A stretch of 64,000 nt of DNA from Wenzhouxiangella sp. XN79A (lineage in GTDB: Bacteria; Pseudomonadota; Gammaproteobacteria; Xanthomonadales; Wenzhouxiangellaceae). Where the stretch lies: assembly GCF_012272825.1 (NCBI RefSeq), contig NZ_JAAWWS010000142.1, positions 62,001 through 126,000 on the forward strand, read 5' to 3'. This document shows, piece after piece, positions 1 to 9,565 of the stretch (within the stretch, counting starts at the first letter, position 1; each line of letters opens with the position of its first letter). The position numbers were made by a program, and so were the translations under genes. The notes beneath the pieces are model-generated. The model was given only the letters and a program-made list of their open reading frames with translations. It ran no database searches and had not been told where the DNA came from.

Positions 1-3000
1 CGTTGCCTTTCGGGTCCTCGAGGCGCGTGACGTTACCGCGCTCGTCGTACTGAATTTCAAAGATGTTTCCGCGCGCATCCGTCTGGAGGCCGATGAAGCC
101 CTGCGGGTCGTACAGCGATTCGCGTCGGTTGCCGTTCTCGTCGATGACGGCGACCAGGCGGCCGGTATCGGGGTCGTACTCGTAGCGCCGCGGCATCCGG
201 CCCTCGGGGTCGATGATCCTCTCGAGGTAGTGGGCCGGGTCGGTCCGATAGACATAGGTCGTTTCCTTGCCGTCCGGGTCGATGTAGGAAACCAGGTCGC
301 CGGCCGCGTCGTAACCGTAGATCCAGGCGTTGCCGTCCGGGTCGCGGACCTCGATGATCCGGCCCTGGCCGTCGCGGACGAACTGCAGGCCGGGCCCGTT
401 GGAGTGATCGATGCCGTTGTCGTTGACGCTGATCCGGTTGCCGTTGAGGTCTTCGGCCGCCAGCAGGCCCTGGTCCTCGTGGAGGAAGTAGCGCCGTCCG
501 TCGGGTGCGATCAACACGTACTGTTCCGGGTTCCAAGGGAAGCCGATCGAGAACAGCCGGACCGTGCCGTCGCCGTTCAGGCGGAGGAAGGCCTCATTGG
601 CCTGCGGCACCTCGAGCCGGTGGTAGTTTCCGGGATCGGCCTCGAATCTCGCGAAGTAGGGCTGGCCCAGAGGACTGGGCGGGCCGGGTTCGACGTCGAA
701 GGTGAAGGCCAGGCGCTCGCCGGTCGGCGCGTCGAGGTAGACCCGGGTGCCGACGCGGAACGGCGTCGATCCGAACAGGCCGAGGGTGCCCGTGTCCGGA
801 ACGGTTTCACCGATATCGGCGTCGACCAGGCCCAGCGACCAGCCGAAGCCGAGGTCGCCGTCGGTGTCGGCGCGCAGCGAGTCGTACACCCGGGTCATTC
901 GGAGGGGGAAGCCGGCCAGGTCGAGTTCGATATCGTCGAACTCCAGCCGGTTCCGCCCGAACTTGGCGTCGCCGACGACATCGAGCACCAGCGCTTCGAC
1001 GCGGCCGAGGCCGATGTCGTTGCGGGCGATGATGCGGACGACGTAGCGGCCGTTCCTGAGGACCGTGCCGTCGAAATTCGCGAGGACCTCGGGCGTTGGC
1101 ACCGCGGACGTGCCTTCGCCGATCCGTGTCCAGTCGGCCTCGTCGGACGCGACGTTGTTCAGGTCGACCTGGTCGATCGGCGCGAACTCGACGACCCAGT
1201 CGATCAGCGGCCGCTGCGATTCGATCGTGCCCTCGATATCGACGGTCACGGTGACCGAGTCCTCGACGGCCGGCGAAGTGATCGTCACGACGGGACGCAG
1301 CTGCTCTTCCGGAACGTTCTTCGCCAGCACCTGGCCGAACCAGGCGAACTGGCCCAGGCCGTTCTCGGCGGTCAGGCGCAGGAAATAGATGCCGTCGGGC
1401 AGCGACGACAGCGGTGCGATGCCGAGCAGGTCGGACGCGACCGGTCCCGTTCCGGTACCGATTTCGATGTAGTCCGGGTCGGCGGCGGCCAGGTCGTAGG
1501 GGTCGACGAGGTCGACCGGCGCGTATTCCAGCGTCCAGGCCGTCGGCGCCGGGTCGCCGAGCACCTGGCCGATGATGTCGACGTCGCCGTCGGCGCTGAC
1601 GCCGGGGGCGGGCGTAAGGATGCGCGCACGGGGCGAGGTGGCCGCGCTCTGATTCGACTGGCCGGCGGCGTTCGGATCGAAGGGCACGCTTCCGTCGGCG
1701 TTCATGACGTAGATCTGGAGCTGACGCGTCGCGGTCTGGCCGCCGGAATCGGTGGTTTCCGCTTCGATCAGCAGCTGGCCGGGCAGCAGCAGGTCGATGT
1801 CGGCCGCCGCGTCGTCATCGAGGGTCACCGCTGCACCGTTGGCGGTCACGGTCAGGCTGGCGATGCCGAGGTCGTCCTCGGCATGGGCCTGCAGGCGGAC
1901 CGATTCGCCGGCGCGCAGCTCCGGCGTGGCCGGCACGTTGTCCTCGATGCCCAGCGTCAGTGTCGGCGGCAGGTCGCGGGCGAAGCGGCCGAAATCCAGA
2001 TCCGTGAACTCGAATTCTTCCGGCGTCATCGTGACGATGTGGGCGTCCGGGTCGGCGGCCGCGAAGTTCAGCACCTCGGCGCCGACGAACTCGAAGCCGA
2101 ACCAGGTGCCCAGATTGTCCAGCGCGACCACCTTGACGAACCGGATCGCGCCGCGAACCTCGTAGTCGGCGAGGTCGATGTTCAGCGTGCCCTCGTTCTG
2201 TTCGAACACCCCGATGCTCTGGAGGTCGTCGATGGTCTCGCCGATGAATACCTCGGCCCGTTCGCCCGCGCCGCCCCCGGAGTAGCTGTAGAGCACCAGG
2301 TCGGTCCCGCCGCCGTCGACGATCGGCTCGTCGAATCGCAGCGTGATCCTGGATCCGAGCGGCAACGTAAGCAGCTCGGTGCCGTTCCGCGGAAAGGGCC
2401 CGCTGGCGAGGTTACGCACGCCGATCGGCTCCAGTACGAGATCGACCGAGTCGACGATCTGAGCCGATGCGTTCGAGGCAGTCGACCCCCAGTTCGGCGG
2501 ATAGTCCGAGGCCATCCGGCCGTAGGGCACGTCGAAGTTCCCGACCCCGGGCGGCGCATGCACGTATTCGACGACCTCGTCGGGCAGGCGATCGTAGGCC
2601 GGCGTCAGCCCGCCGGCGGGAAAGGTCTGCAGGTTCGGCGCCGGCAGCACCTGGCGTACGTGCCAGACCCCGGCACCGACCCCGGCGAAACGGTAGCGCC
2701 CCTCGGCGTCGGTCCGGTCCAGCGGTTCGCCGCCGTCGAAGCGGCCGTTGTAGTTCGCGTCCAGGTAGACCTCGACGCCGGCCAGCGGCTGGCCGTCGAC
2801 CAGGTCGCCGTCGCTGTCCGGGTCGAAGAAGGCCCGCCCCTCGATCGATCCGCCGAGCAGTTCGAAACCCTCGAAGCTGTTGGCGTAGATCAGGTCGTCG
2901 GCCGGGTCGCCCTGTGCGGCGGCCGGGATTGTTGCTGAGATCGTCGCAGAAACCAGGCCAGCGGCCGTCAGTGCGCGAACGGCTTTGCGGAAATCGGTCA

Positions 3001-3001
3001 T
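1..3001 (-). CDS. Secreted RHS/YD-repeat protein (C-terminus beyond window)
   Basis: The reading frame is open from an ATG at 3001 to the left edge, giving the first ~1000 residues. Residues 1-28 form a signal peptide, followed at ~34-45 by DDLIYANSFEGFE, which resembles the C-terminal tags on other proteins here. An SdrD B-like domain (LDANYNGRFDGGEP) follows at ~45-110. The middle (~200-670) is beta-rich and Ig-like, with two similar segments (WTLEYAPVDLVD and WVVEFAPIDQVD). From ~680 comes an RHS entry segment (MTRVYDSLRADTDGDLGFGW), then YD repeats from ~880 such as YDERGNVTRLEDP. RHS shells commonly enclose a variable C-terminal domain; that part is outside the window, so toxin or adhesin function cannot be judged. 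A long open frame on the opposite strand is a GC artefact. It is transcribed divergently from the gene at 3243. Confidence 0.88.
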   Translation of the reverse strand, partial: MTDFRKAVRALTAAGLVSATISATIPAAAQGDPADDLIYANSFEGFELLGGSIEGRAFFDPDSDGDLVDGQPLAGVEVYLDANYNGRFDGGEPLDRTDAEGRYRFAGVGAGVWHVRQVLPAPNLQTFPAGGLTPAYDRLPDEVVEYVHAPPGVGNFDVPYGRMASDYPPNWGSTASNASAQIVDSVDLVLEPIGVRNLASGPFPRNGTELLTLPLGSRITLRFDEPIVDGGGTDLVLYSYSGGGAGERAEVFIGETIDDLQSIGVFEQNEGTLNIDLADYEVRGAIRFVKVVALDNLGTWFGFEFVGAEVLNFAAADPDAHIVTMTPEEFEFTDLDFGRFARDLPPTLTLGIEDNVPATPELRAGESVRLQAHAEDDLGIASLTVTANGAAVTLDDDAAADIDLLLPGQLLIEAETTDSGGQTATRQLQIYVMNADGSVPFDPNAAGQSNQSAATSPRARILTPAPGVSADGDVDIIGQVLGDPAPTAWTLEYAPVDLVDPYDLAAADPDYIEIGTGTGPVASDLLGIAPLSSLPDGIYFLRLTAENGLGQFAWFGQVLAKNVPEEQLRPVVTITSPAVEDSVTVTVDIEGTIESQRPLIDWVVEFAPIDQVDLNNVASDEADWTRIGEGTSAVPTPEVLANFDGTVLRNGRYVVRIIARNDIGLGRVEALVLDVVGDAKFGRNRLEFDDIELDLAGFPLRMTRVYDSLRADTDGDLGFGWSLGLVDADIGETVPDTGTLGLFGSTPFRVGTRVYLDAPTGERLAFTFDVEPGPPSPLGQPYFARFEADPGNYHRLEVPQANEAFLRLNGDGTVRLFSIGFPWNPEQYVLIAPDGRRYFLHEDQGLLAAEDLNGNRISVNDNGIDHSNGPGLQFVRDGQGRIIEVRDPDGNAWIYGYDAAGDLVSYIDPDGKETTYVYRTDPAHYLERIIDPEGRMPRRYEYDPDTGRLVAVIDENGNRRESLYDPQGFIGLQTDARGNIFEIQYDERGNVTRLEDPKGN

Positions 3002-3068
3002 CGGTCTTGCCCTCGGTGCGTGCCGGAGGAACTCTAGGTCGGCCCGGGCTGCAAGTCCTTCAGATTCC

Positions 3069-3154
3069 GTGAAAGATCGTGAAATCGAATGATTCGAGGT
3101 GTTCTCGAGATTCCCTGAAAAACAGCCGATTCACGGGCTTTCACAATCTTTCAC
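3069..3154. promoter_or_regulatory. Candidate operator of GTGAAA/TTTCAC repeats in a divergent promoter region
   Basis: Two GTGAAA hexamers (3069-3074, 3079-3084) are spaced 10 bp start to start. Downstream, TTCAC-type hexamers recur at 3129, 3139 and 3149, again every 10 bp. The 16-bp left block is the inverted complement of the right block at 3139-3154 in 15 of 16 positions. One helical turn of spacing suggests cooperative binding of a regulator to one DNA face. It lies between the divergent starts at 3001 and 3243. The regulator is unknown. Confidence 0.5.
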
Positions 3155-3242
3155 CGCGTTCGAAGGATTCCCCCCGGGAAGTCGAATAGCTTGACGGCGC
3201 GCGTTCAGGCGCTGTGCCGAGCGAATACCGAGGGAATCGAAA

Positions 3243-6092
3243 ATGACGAACAAGGATCTACGCAGAACGGTTCTCGCGGCCTTGCTGCTGGCCGCGCCTT
3301 CCGCAGGCTTTTCCGAAACGATCGCTGTCGGACCGGAGATGACCGCCCGGACCGATGGGGTCTGTTCGTTGACCGAGGCGATCGACAACGCGAACAGGGA
3401 CGCCCGGACCTGGCCCGACTGCCCGGGCGGAAGCGGCGCGGATCGCCTCGAGCTGACGCCGGGGCACGCCTACACCGCAGTGCTGCCGTGGACGGGCTCG
3501 CAGTCTGCAGTGCCGCCGATCCGGGACGACCTGGAGATCATCGGCTTCGGCGCCACGCTCATGCGCGATTCGAGCGAACCGTTCCGCCTGATCGAGGTGT
3601 CGAACGCCAGCGTTCGAATCGTCGGAATGATGCTCGAAGGCGGGCTGTCCGACAGTCCATCCGGCGGCGCGGCGATGGACGGTGGCGGCGCAATTCTCGT
3701 TCAGCAGGCCGATCTGATCGTCGAGGGCTCAACGCTACGCGCGAACCGCGCTGCGGGCCTGTTCACTCTGGGCGGCGCGATCCGGATGGACGATTCCGAG
3801 GTCACGATCCTCGACTCGCTACTGGAAGGGAACAGTGCGACCAGCACCGCTTCGAACGCCGGCGGTGGCGCCATCGCCCAGTTCAACGGCAGCCTGACGA
3901 TTCGCCGCTCTGCGCTGATCGACAACTTCACCGATATCCCGTGCAACCCGGGCTCGCCGAGCAGCTTCCGCAGCAATGGTGGGGCGCTCCGGATCGAGGC
4001 CAGTGCCGATACCGGTGCCCAGGCCTATATCTACGATTCGACGATTGCGGGCAACCGGGCGGTTTCGGGCGGCGGGATTCACGTGGCGGCGATCGCGGAT
4101 ACCGGTGTCGCCGGCATCGAAGACGTGTTCGTGCAGGTGATTCGCTCGACGGTGGTGGCCAATGAAATCGGCTGCCCGGATCCGGCCGGCCAGGGCGACG
4201 GCATTCGCGTCCAGACCCTCGGCGGCGGCGAGGGCCTGGTGGCCTTCGGCAACACGATCCTCCATGGCAACGGACGATCGGTGGGCGCCACGGTCGACGG
4301 TGTGGACTGCAGCGCGGACGTTCCGAACGTCAGCTTCGTTTCACTGGAAGGAAACGTGCTGGACGATGACGATACCTGCCCCGGCGGCGGCTTCGACGCG
4401 TTCGCCGCCGACATCGACCCGGTCATCGACACGCAGCGCAACTTCACCCATTACCTGCCGCTGGCGAACGGACCGGCAGTCGACTTCTTCGAGACCGGGG
4501 TGAATTGTCCGAACGGGACCGAGGATCAGCTCGGCAACCTGCGGGCCGGCGGTGCCGGGCAGGGTGGGTCGCTGTGCGATGTCGGTGCCATCGAACTGCC
4601 GGAGAGCGGGCCCGGCGTTGCGCTTTCGGTTTCGCTTGCGGGGGCCGGTTCCGGCACGGTTCAGAGCCTGCCTGCGGGCATCGATTGCCCGGGGGTGTGC
4701 TCGACGGACTTTCCGAACGGCACCGAAGTGCAGTTGATCCAGATGCCGGACCCCGGATCGGGCTTCGACGGGTGGGGCGGGTCCTGCTCCGGCGACGGGG
4801 CCTGTGTCGTCACCATGGACCAGCCGCGTTCCGTCGTGGCCGACTTCGCCGCATTGAACACGCTGAACGTCAATGTCAGCGTGGGCGGAAGCGTGACCAG
4901 TACGCCGGCCGGCATCGATTGCCCGGACACGTCCTGCACGGCCGATTTCCTGCCTGCCGAAAAAGTCATCCTGCAGGCCGAACCGGAGCCCGGCGCCACG
5001 TTTGCCGGCTGGTCGGGCGATTGCTCCGGAACGGGCCCCTGCGTGGTGTCGATGGAGCAGGAGCGTTTCGTGGTGGCGACGTTCAGTGCCGTGCCGGGCG
5101 ATCCGACACTGGACGTGTCGATCCAGGGCAGCGGCAGTATCACCAGCCTGCCCAGCGGCATCGACTGCCCCGGAACGTGTTCTGCCGAATTCCCTTCCGG
5201 GACCGAGGTGACGCTGACGGCGACGCCGTCGGCCGGATTCGCGTTCGACAGCTGGAGCGGCGACTGCAGCGGCGACGGGCCCTGCACGATTTCGATGGAC
5301 GGCCCACGCGCGGTCACGGCCGACTTCATCGCGGTAAACCCGCTCGATGTCACGGTCAGCGGTCCGGGCTCGGTGACCAGCACGCCTCCGGGCATCGACT
5401 GCCCGGCCACGTCCTGCAGCGCCGCTTTCCTGCCGGCCGAGAAGGTTGTGCTCCAGGCGCAACCGGATCCGGGCGCCACCTTCGTCGGCTGGGCTGGTGA
5501 TTGTTCCGGAACCGGTCCCTGCGTCGTCAGCATGGAGTCTCCCCGTCAGGTCACGGCCACGTTCACCGCGCCGCCCAGTCTGTTCACGCTGGATGTCGCG
5601 ATTACCGGCAGCGGTTCGGTGACGAGCGTGAATCCGCCCATCGACTGTCCCGGCATTTGCTCGACCGATTACGTGTCCGGAACCGTGGTCGAACTCGTCG
5701 CCACGCCCGCGCCCGGCTGGGTATTCGACCGCTGGGAGGGCGACTGCTCGGGCAGCGGAGCCTGCGTGGTGACGATGAACGGGAATCGCAGCGTCACGGC
5801 CGTTTTCGAAGCCACCGGCTTCGAACTTCGCGTGGTTCTGGAGGGCGAGGGCGTCGGACAGGTGGTCGAACTGCCCGGCAGCGGCCTGATCGACTGCCCC
5901 GGCGTCTGCAGTGCCGTCTATCCGGTCGGAACCGAAATTTCATTGGGGGCATCCATCGAGCCCGGGACGCGCTTCATCGGCTATCGAGGGGATTGTCAGG
6001 GCGGTACCTGTACAGTGACGATGGATCAGGATCGAGAGGTCCGGGCCGTGTTTCTGTCTGCCGAACAGATTTTCATCGATTCCTTCGAATAG
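3243..6092 (+). CDS. Secreted beta-helix protein with six Cys-rich B-type repeats and a C-terminal FIDSFE tag
   Basis: 949 aa. ATG follows AGGGA at a suitable distance. Residues 1-24 are a signal peptide. Residues ~35-455 start with CSLTEAIDNAN (CSLREA-type motif), then degenerate parallel beta-helix turns (STLRANRAAG, SLLEGNSAT, STIAGNRAV, STVVANEIG). Residues ~458-940 hold six repeats of ~78 aa of the divergent InlB-B type: GIDCPG-x-CS, then FxGWxGDCSGxGxCVVxM and VxAxF, each with about four cysteines. Repeats 2 and 4 share TSCxAxFLPAEKV, so the array appears to have grown by duplication of a two-repeat unit. The last residues are EQIFIDSFE. Likely a cell-surface or released adhesin/structural protein; no catalytic site is visible. 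Confidence 0.85.
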   Translation: MTNKDLRRTVLAALLLAAPSAGFSETIAVGPEMTARTDGVCSLTEAIDNANRDARTWPDCPGGSGADRLELTPGHAYTAVLPWTGSQSAVPPIRDDLEIIGFGATLMRDSSEPFRLIEVSNASVRIVGMMLEGGLSDSPSGGAAMDGGGAILVQQADLIVEGSTLRANRAAGLFTLGGAIRMDDSEVTILDSLLEGNSATSTASNAGGGAIAQFNGSLTIRRSALIDNFTDIPCNPGSPSSFRSNGGALRIEASADTGAQAYIYDSTIAGNRAVSGGGIHVAAIADTGVAGIEDVFVQVIRSTVVANEIGCPDPAGQGDGIRVQTLGGGEGLVAFGNTILHGNGRSVGATVDGVDCSADVPNVSFVSLEGNVLDDDDTCPGGGFDAFAADIDPVIDTQRNFTHYLPLANGPAVDFFETGVNCPNGTEDQLGNLRAGGAGQGGSLCDVGAIELPESGPGVALSVSLAGAGSGTVQSLPAGIDCPGVCSTDFPNGTEVQLIQMPDPGSGFDGWGGSCSGDGACVVTMDQPRSVVADFAALNTLNVNVSVGGSVTSTPAGIDCPDTSCTADFLPAEKVILQAEPEPGATFAGWSGDCSGTGPCVVSMEQERFVVATFSAVPGDPTLDVSIQGSGSITSLPSGIDCPGTCSAEFPSGTEVTLTATPSAGFAFDSWSGDCSGDGPCTISMDGPRAVTADFIAVNPLDVTVSGPGSVTSTPPGIDCPATSCSAAFLPAEKVVLQAQPDPGATFVGWAGDCSGTGPCVVSMESPRQVTATFTAPPSLFTLDVAITGSGSVTSVNPPIDCPGICSTDYVSGTVVELVATPAPGWVFDRWEGDCSGSGACVVTMNGNRSVTAVFEATGFELRVVLEGEGVGQVVELPGSGLIDCPGVCSAVYPVGTEISLGASIEPGTRFIGYRGDCQGGTCTVTMDQDREVRAVFLSAEQIFIDSFE

Positions 6093-6179
6093 CGCGCCGG
6101 GCGCGGGATCGAAGGAGCGCTCGCGCGGTTGGGCCGAACCGGCCGCAACGGTCGAGCATCGACAGCGAGCGATTCGGAC

Positions 6180-8567
6180 TCAGCGCACGAGTGCTTCGGA
6201 CCAGGCGTCCAGCATGGCCTGGTCTTCCGGCGTCCACCAATCGCGGATCGTCGAGCGGGCCAGCCCGGCCGTTTCGACCGCGCCTGTGAGGTCGCCGCGT
6301 TCGGCCTGGAGCCGCGCCTTCAGCATCAGTATCGGATGCGGAGCGGAGTCGCTTCGTTCGAGTCGTTCGATCGCCGCTGCGGCGTCGTCGAGATCGCCGC
6401 GCTCCAGCCCGAGGCGCGCCCGTTCGGCATCGATCTCGCGCCGAAGCCGGACGTCGCCGGCTTCGAGGAGTTCGCCGGCCCGGTCCAGGGCCCGTCGAGC
6501 ATCGTCGAACTGTCGGGTTGCTTGAAAATCCCGGGCCATCAGAATTCGGGCACGGACCCGGACCACGGTGTCGTCGGCGGCATCGGCGTCGTCGATCAAT
6601 TGGCGGATCCGCGCGCCCAGGTCGGGGACCGCGGCGCTGTCGGCCGACTGCTCCGCGGCCAGAAGCCCCAGACGCACGGCACGCTGGTCGCCGTGCCGCC
6701 CGGTGAGTTCGGCCAGCCGCAGCGCCTCGCGGCCGTAGAGCGTCGCCTGCTCGAAGCGCCGATCGGCCAGTGCGACTGCGGCCAGGGCCCGGTAGCCGTC
6801 GATGGTCAGGTCGTCTTCTTCGAGCGCCCGGGCCTGTTCCAGTGCGGCCGTCGCCAGGGTCCGGGCTTCATCGAAGTTGCCGTGGATCCGCTCCAGATCG
6901 GCCAGTCGAATTCGAATATCGACGCTTCCTGCCCGGTCGTCGATCTGTTCCCGCACACCCAGCGCCAGGCGGAGCAGGGCCTCGGGTTCGTTCCGCTCGC
7001 CGAGGGCCCTTCGAACGGTTGCCATGCGTGACAGCACGGCCGCATAGCCGCGCAGGTCGCCGATCTCGTAGAACTGCTCTCGGGCGACGTCCAGGTACTC
7101 CAGGGCCTCACGGTCACGATCGAGGTCGACGAGGACCGAAGCGAGCGTATTCCGGCTGCTGGCCTGCGCTCGGCCGATCCCGGCAAGATCGGCCAGCCGG
7201 ATCGCTTCGCGCAGCGTGGCTTCCGCCTCGTCGAGACGGCCCAGATTCCGCTCCAGGAGTCCGACATTTCCGAGCACCAGGGCCTTCGAGGCAGGACTTT
7301 GACTCGCGGCATAGGCGCGCCGCAGCGCATCCAGCGCCTCGTCGTAGCGGCGCAGTCGCCAGTACCCGAGGCCCAACGCGTTCTGGATGCGCAGCTGCCA
7401 GAAGTCGCCGGACAGCCGCTCGGCCATCGGTTCGAGGATGGCGATGGCGCGTTCGGTTTCGCCGTCGCGGCGCAGCGCGATGGCCAGTTCGTAGCGGGCG
7501 AACTCGAAGCCCGGGTCCTCGGCCAGCGCGGCCTCGAACAGCGTGGCGGCGCGGCGGACGTCGCCGGCCAGCTGGGCCGTCATGCCCCGGAGCAGGGTTT
7601 CGATGGCAAAACTGCTCTGCGAGACCAGCCCGGCCTGAAGTCGAAGTTCTCCGTCGGCATCGCGCTCCAGCGTGTCCAGGATGGGGTCCAGGCCTCGCTG
7701 CACCAGGTCGGCCGCTTCATCCAGCCGCAGCCGGAACTCGGCGTCGTCCAGCGACGCGCCGCGGACCGAGATTTCCAGCTGCCGCCGGTCGTCGGGGCCG
7801 GCCGGGGACTCGTCGGGTTCGAGCGCGGCCAGGCTGACCTCGACCAGCCGCGACGCGGGGTCGATCTCGTCGTCTTCGTCGGCCACCTCTACGCGCTCGG
7901 CGCCGACGGTGTTGCCGATCACGAAGGCCAAGTAGTCGACGAAGGCCGCCGACAGCGGTTCGCCGCGTTCGGGGGCAACGGCTCGCAGGGTCAGCGTCTG
8001 GACCGCGTCGGCGGTCGGCAGCGCCGGCTGGCCGCGATACCACTGCACGGCGCTCAGCCCGGCGACGACCACCAGAGCGATCAACAGCAGCCGCAGCGTG
8101 GAGCGCGACTCGCGGCGTGCGGGCGGTTCGGACGGTTCGGGCGGTTCGGGCGGCGGCCGGTCGGGGCTCGATTCATTCTTCTGGAGATCGTCGGTGGTGA
8201 CGCGCTCCAGGTCGCCGATGAACTGGTAACCGCGACCGTAGCGCGTGGCCAGCATCGTCGGGTTGCGCGCCGGGTCGCCGAGCGCGGCGCGGATGTCCCG
8301 GATGACCTGGGCGATCGAGCTTTCCGACAGCGCCTGGTGCCCCCAGACCTCGTCGAGGATGTCGTCTCGGCTGACGACTTCGGGGGCGCGCTCCACGAGC
8401 AGCTTCAGCACCCGCAATGCGTGGTCGCGCAGCAGCACCGGACCGTCGTCGGCGCGCAGCGTTTCGCGCACGGGGTCGAGTTCGAAGCCGCCGAAGCGAT
8501 AGACCCAGTTCGCTGCGGCGCTGCTGTTCTCTCGCGTCTGTTCGGGATGGTCCCCCGGTCCGCTCAT
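6180..8567 (-). CDS. Membrane-anchored winged-helix regulator with TPR sensor region (CadC/ToxR-like)
   Basis: 795 aa. Residues ~23-118 match the OmpR/CadC-type winged helix (LRDHALRVLKLLVE, DDILDEVWG, RDIRAALGDPARNP, RYGRGYQFIG). A Pro/Glu-rich linker (~135-152) leads to one transmembrane segment at ~158-176 (LRLLLIALVVVAGLSAVQW). The remaining ~600 residues are helical, with TPR-like repeats from ~330 (FARYELAIALRRDGETERAI; ALNALGLGYWRLRRYDEALD-like units). The domain order fits one-component regulators that bind DNA from the inner membrane and sense through a periplasmic TPR region. It is transcribed after truC with a 58-bp gap. Its target is not evident. Confidence 0.85.
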   Translation of the reverse strand: MSGPGDHPEQTRENSSAAANWVYRFGGFELDPVRETLRADDGPVLLRDHALRVLKLLVERAPEVVSRDDILDEVWGHQALSESSIAQVIRDIRAALGDPARNPTMLATRYGRGYQFIGDLERVTTDDLQKNESSPDRPPPEPPEPSEPPARRESRSTLRLLLIALVVVAGLSAVQWYRGQPALPTADAVQTLTLRAVAPERGEPLSAAFVDYLAFVIGNTVGAERVEVADEDDEIDPASRLVEVSLAALEPDESPAGPDDRRQLEISVRGASLDDAEFRLRLDEAADLVQRGLDPILDTLERDADGELRLQAGLVSQSSFAIETLLRGMTAQLAGDVRRAATLFEAALAEDPGFEFARYELAIALRRDGETERAIAILEPMAERLSGDFWQLRIQNALGLGYWRLRRYDEALDALRRAYAASQSPASKALVLGNVGLLERNLGRLDEAEATLREAIRLADLAGIGRAQASSRNTLASVLVDLDRDREALEYLDVAREQFYEIGDLRGYAAVLSRMATVRRALGERNEPEALLRLALGVREQIDDRAGSVDIRIRLADLERIHGNFDEARTLATAALEQARALEEDDLTIDGYRALAAVALADRRFEQATLYGREALRLAELTGRHGDQRAVRLGLLAAEQSADSAAVPDLGARIRQLIDDADAADDTVVRVRARILMARDFQATRQFDDARRALDRAGELLEAGDVRLRREIDAERARLGLERGDLDDAAAAIERLERSDSAPHPILMLKARLQAERGDLTGAVETAGLARSTIRDWWTPEDQAMLDAWSEALVR

Positions 8568-8625
8568 GTCGGGTCTGCCGGTAACGAAGCCGTGCCCGGA
8601 AGTATATCCATGGCGCGCAACGGAC

Positions 8626-9366
8626 TCACGCGTTTCCGGTGTCGGTCGACGCCGGCCCGCGATCCGACATCGACGCGGCCCAACCGAGCGCTCCGATGAC
8701 CGCGAGGAACTCGGACGGCGGGGGCAAGCGCATGTCCATCCGCCGGCCCGAGTCGGGGTGATCGAAGGCCAGCCGTTCGGCGTGCAAGAGCAGGCGATGG
8801 CTGCCGAACTTCATCCGGAACAGTCGATTGTGGCGGCGGTCGCCGTGGTTGACGTCGCCGACGATCGGGTGGGCGATGCCGTTCAGGTGGCGGCGCAGTT
8901 GGTGCCGACGTCCGGTCTTCGGTTCGAGTTCGACCAGGCTGTAGCGTGCCGTGGGGTGGGGTGCGACGGGTTCGTCGAGCTCGGTCCGGGCCAGGCAGCG
9001 GAAGCGCGTGACGGCCGGCTGGTCCCCGCGCTGTTCGTGCTTCAACGGCCGGTCGATCGTGCCGTCGTCGTCGATCCAGCCGCGCACGACGGCGAGGTAG
9101 CGTTTCTCGACGGTGCCGGCCATGAACTGCTTGCCCAGTGCACCGGCCGTTTCGGCGTCGAGGGCGCAGAGCAGCACGCCGGAGGTCGCGCGGTCGAGCC
9201 GGTGGACGGTCCAGACGCGCTGGCCGAGTTGTTCGCGGAGGATCTCGGAAAGAAAGATCCGGTCGCGCGAGATGGTCGTGCGGTGGACCATCAGACCGGA
9301 CGGCTTGGCGACGACGATCAGGTGCGCGTCGCGATAGAGAACGGGGACGGCGTCCGAGGCACTCAT
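8626..9366 (-). CDS. truC: tRNA pseudouridine synthase C (RluA family)
   Basis: 246 aa. The RluA-family catalytic motif HRLDRATSG is at 55-63, with Asp58 as the predicted nucleophile. LEPKTGRRHQLRRHLNGIAHPIVGD is the second conserved block. There is no S4 domain at the N-terminus, and the length and start (LYRDAHLIVVAKPSGLMVHR) fit TruC, which modifies U65 of tRNA, rather than the rRNA enzymes RluC/D. Subfamily assignment is from motif and length only. Confidence 0.8.
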   Translation of the reverse strand: MSASDAVPVLYRDAHLIVVAKPSGLMVHRTTISRDRIFLSEILREQLGQRVWTVHRLDRATSGVLLCALDAETAGALGKQFMAGTVEKRYLAVVRGWIDDDGTIDRPLKHEQRGDQPAVTRFRCLARTELDEPVAPHPTARYSLVELEPKTGRRHQLRRHLNGIAHPIVGDVNHGDRRHNRLFRMKFGSHRLLLHAERLAFDHPDSGRRMDMRLPPPSEFLAVIGALGWAASMSDRGPASTDTGNA

Positions 9367-9396
9367 GCGGTGGATTGCGGCAGGAAAGCCAGGAGT

Positions 9397-9565
9397 CTAG
9401 CCCGCATTATTCATGAATGAGCTCGCGCCCTTGCCTGGTCCTTGTCCGCACAGCGAATCGTCCTCGCTCCGAAATACAGCATGGTAGTCCGCTCGGTCGG
9501 AAAATTCCCTGTGCGAACGATTCCCGGCGCAATCATCGCGGCGGTTCATGAGTAATGCGGGCTAG
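9397..9565. mobile_element. MITE-like element with 21-bp terminal inverted repeats
   Basis: A 169-bp segment in the truC/9656 intergenic space is bounded by CTAGCCCGCATTATTCATGA (9397 onward) and its inverted copy ending at 9565, matching in 20 of 21 positions. It has no gene. Internally it carries smaller complementary pairs (CGCACAG/CTGTGCG and GAATCGT/ACGATTC). No clear target duplication is visible. The core ATTAnnCATGAA is shared with the ends of the element at 41179-41518. Confidence 0.6.

Noticed and set aside
230-2938. 902-codon open frame on the plus strand
   Set aside because: It is antisense to the RHS gene. The minus strand has a signal peptide, SdrD B-like domain and YD repeats in one frame; the plus frame has only low-complexity Val/Asp/Gly/Arg text typical of GC-rich shadows.
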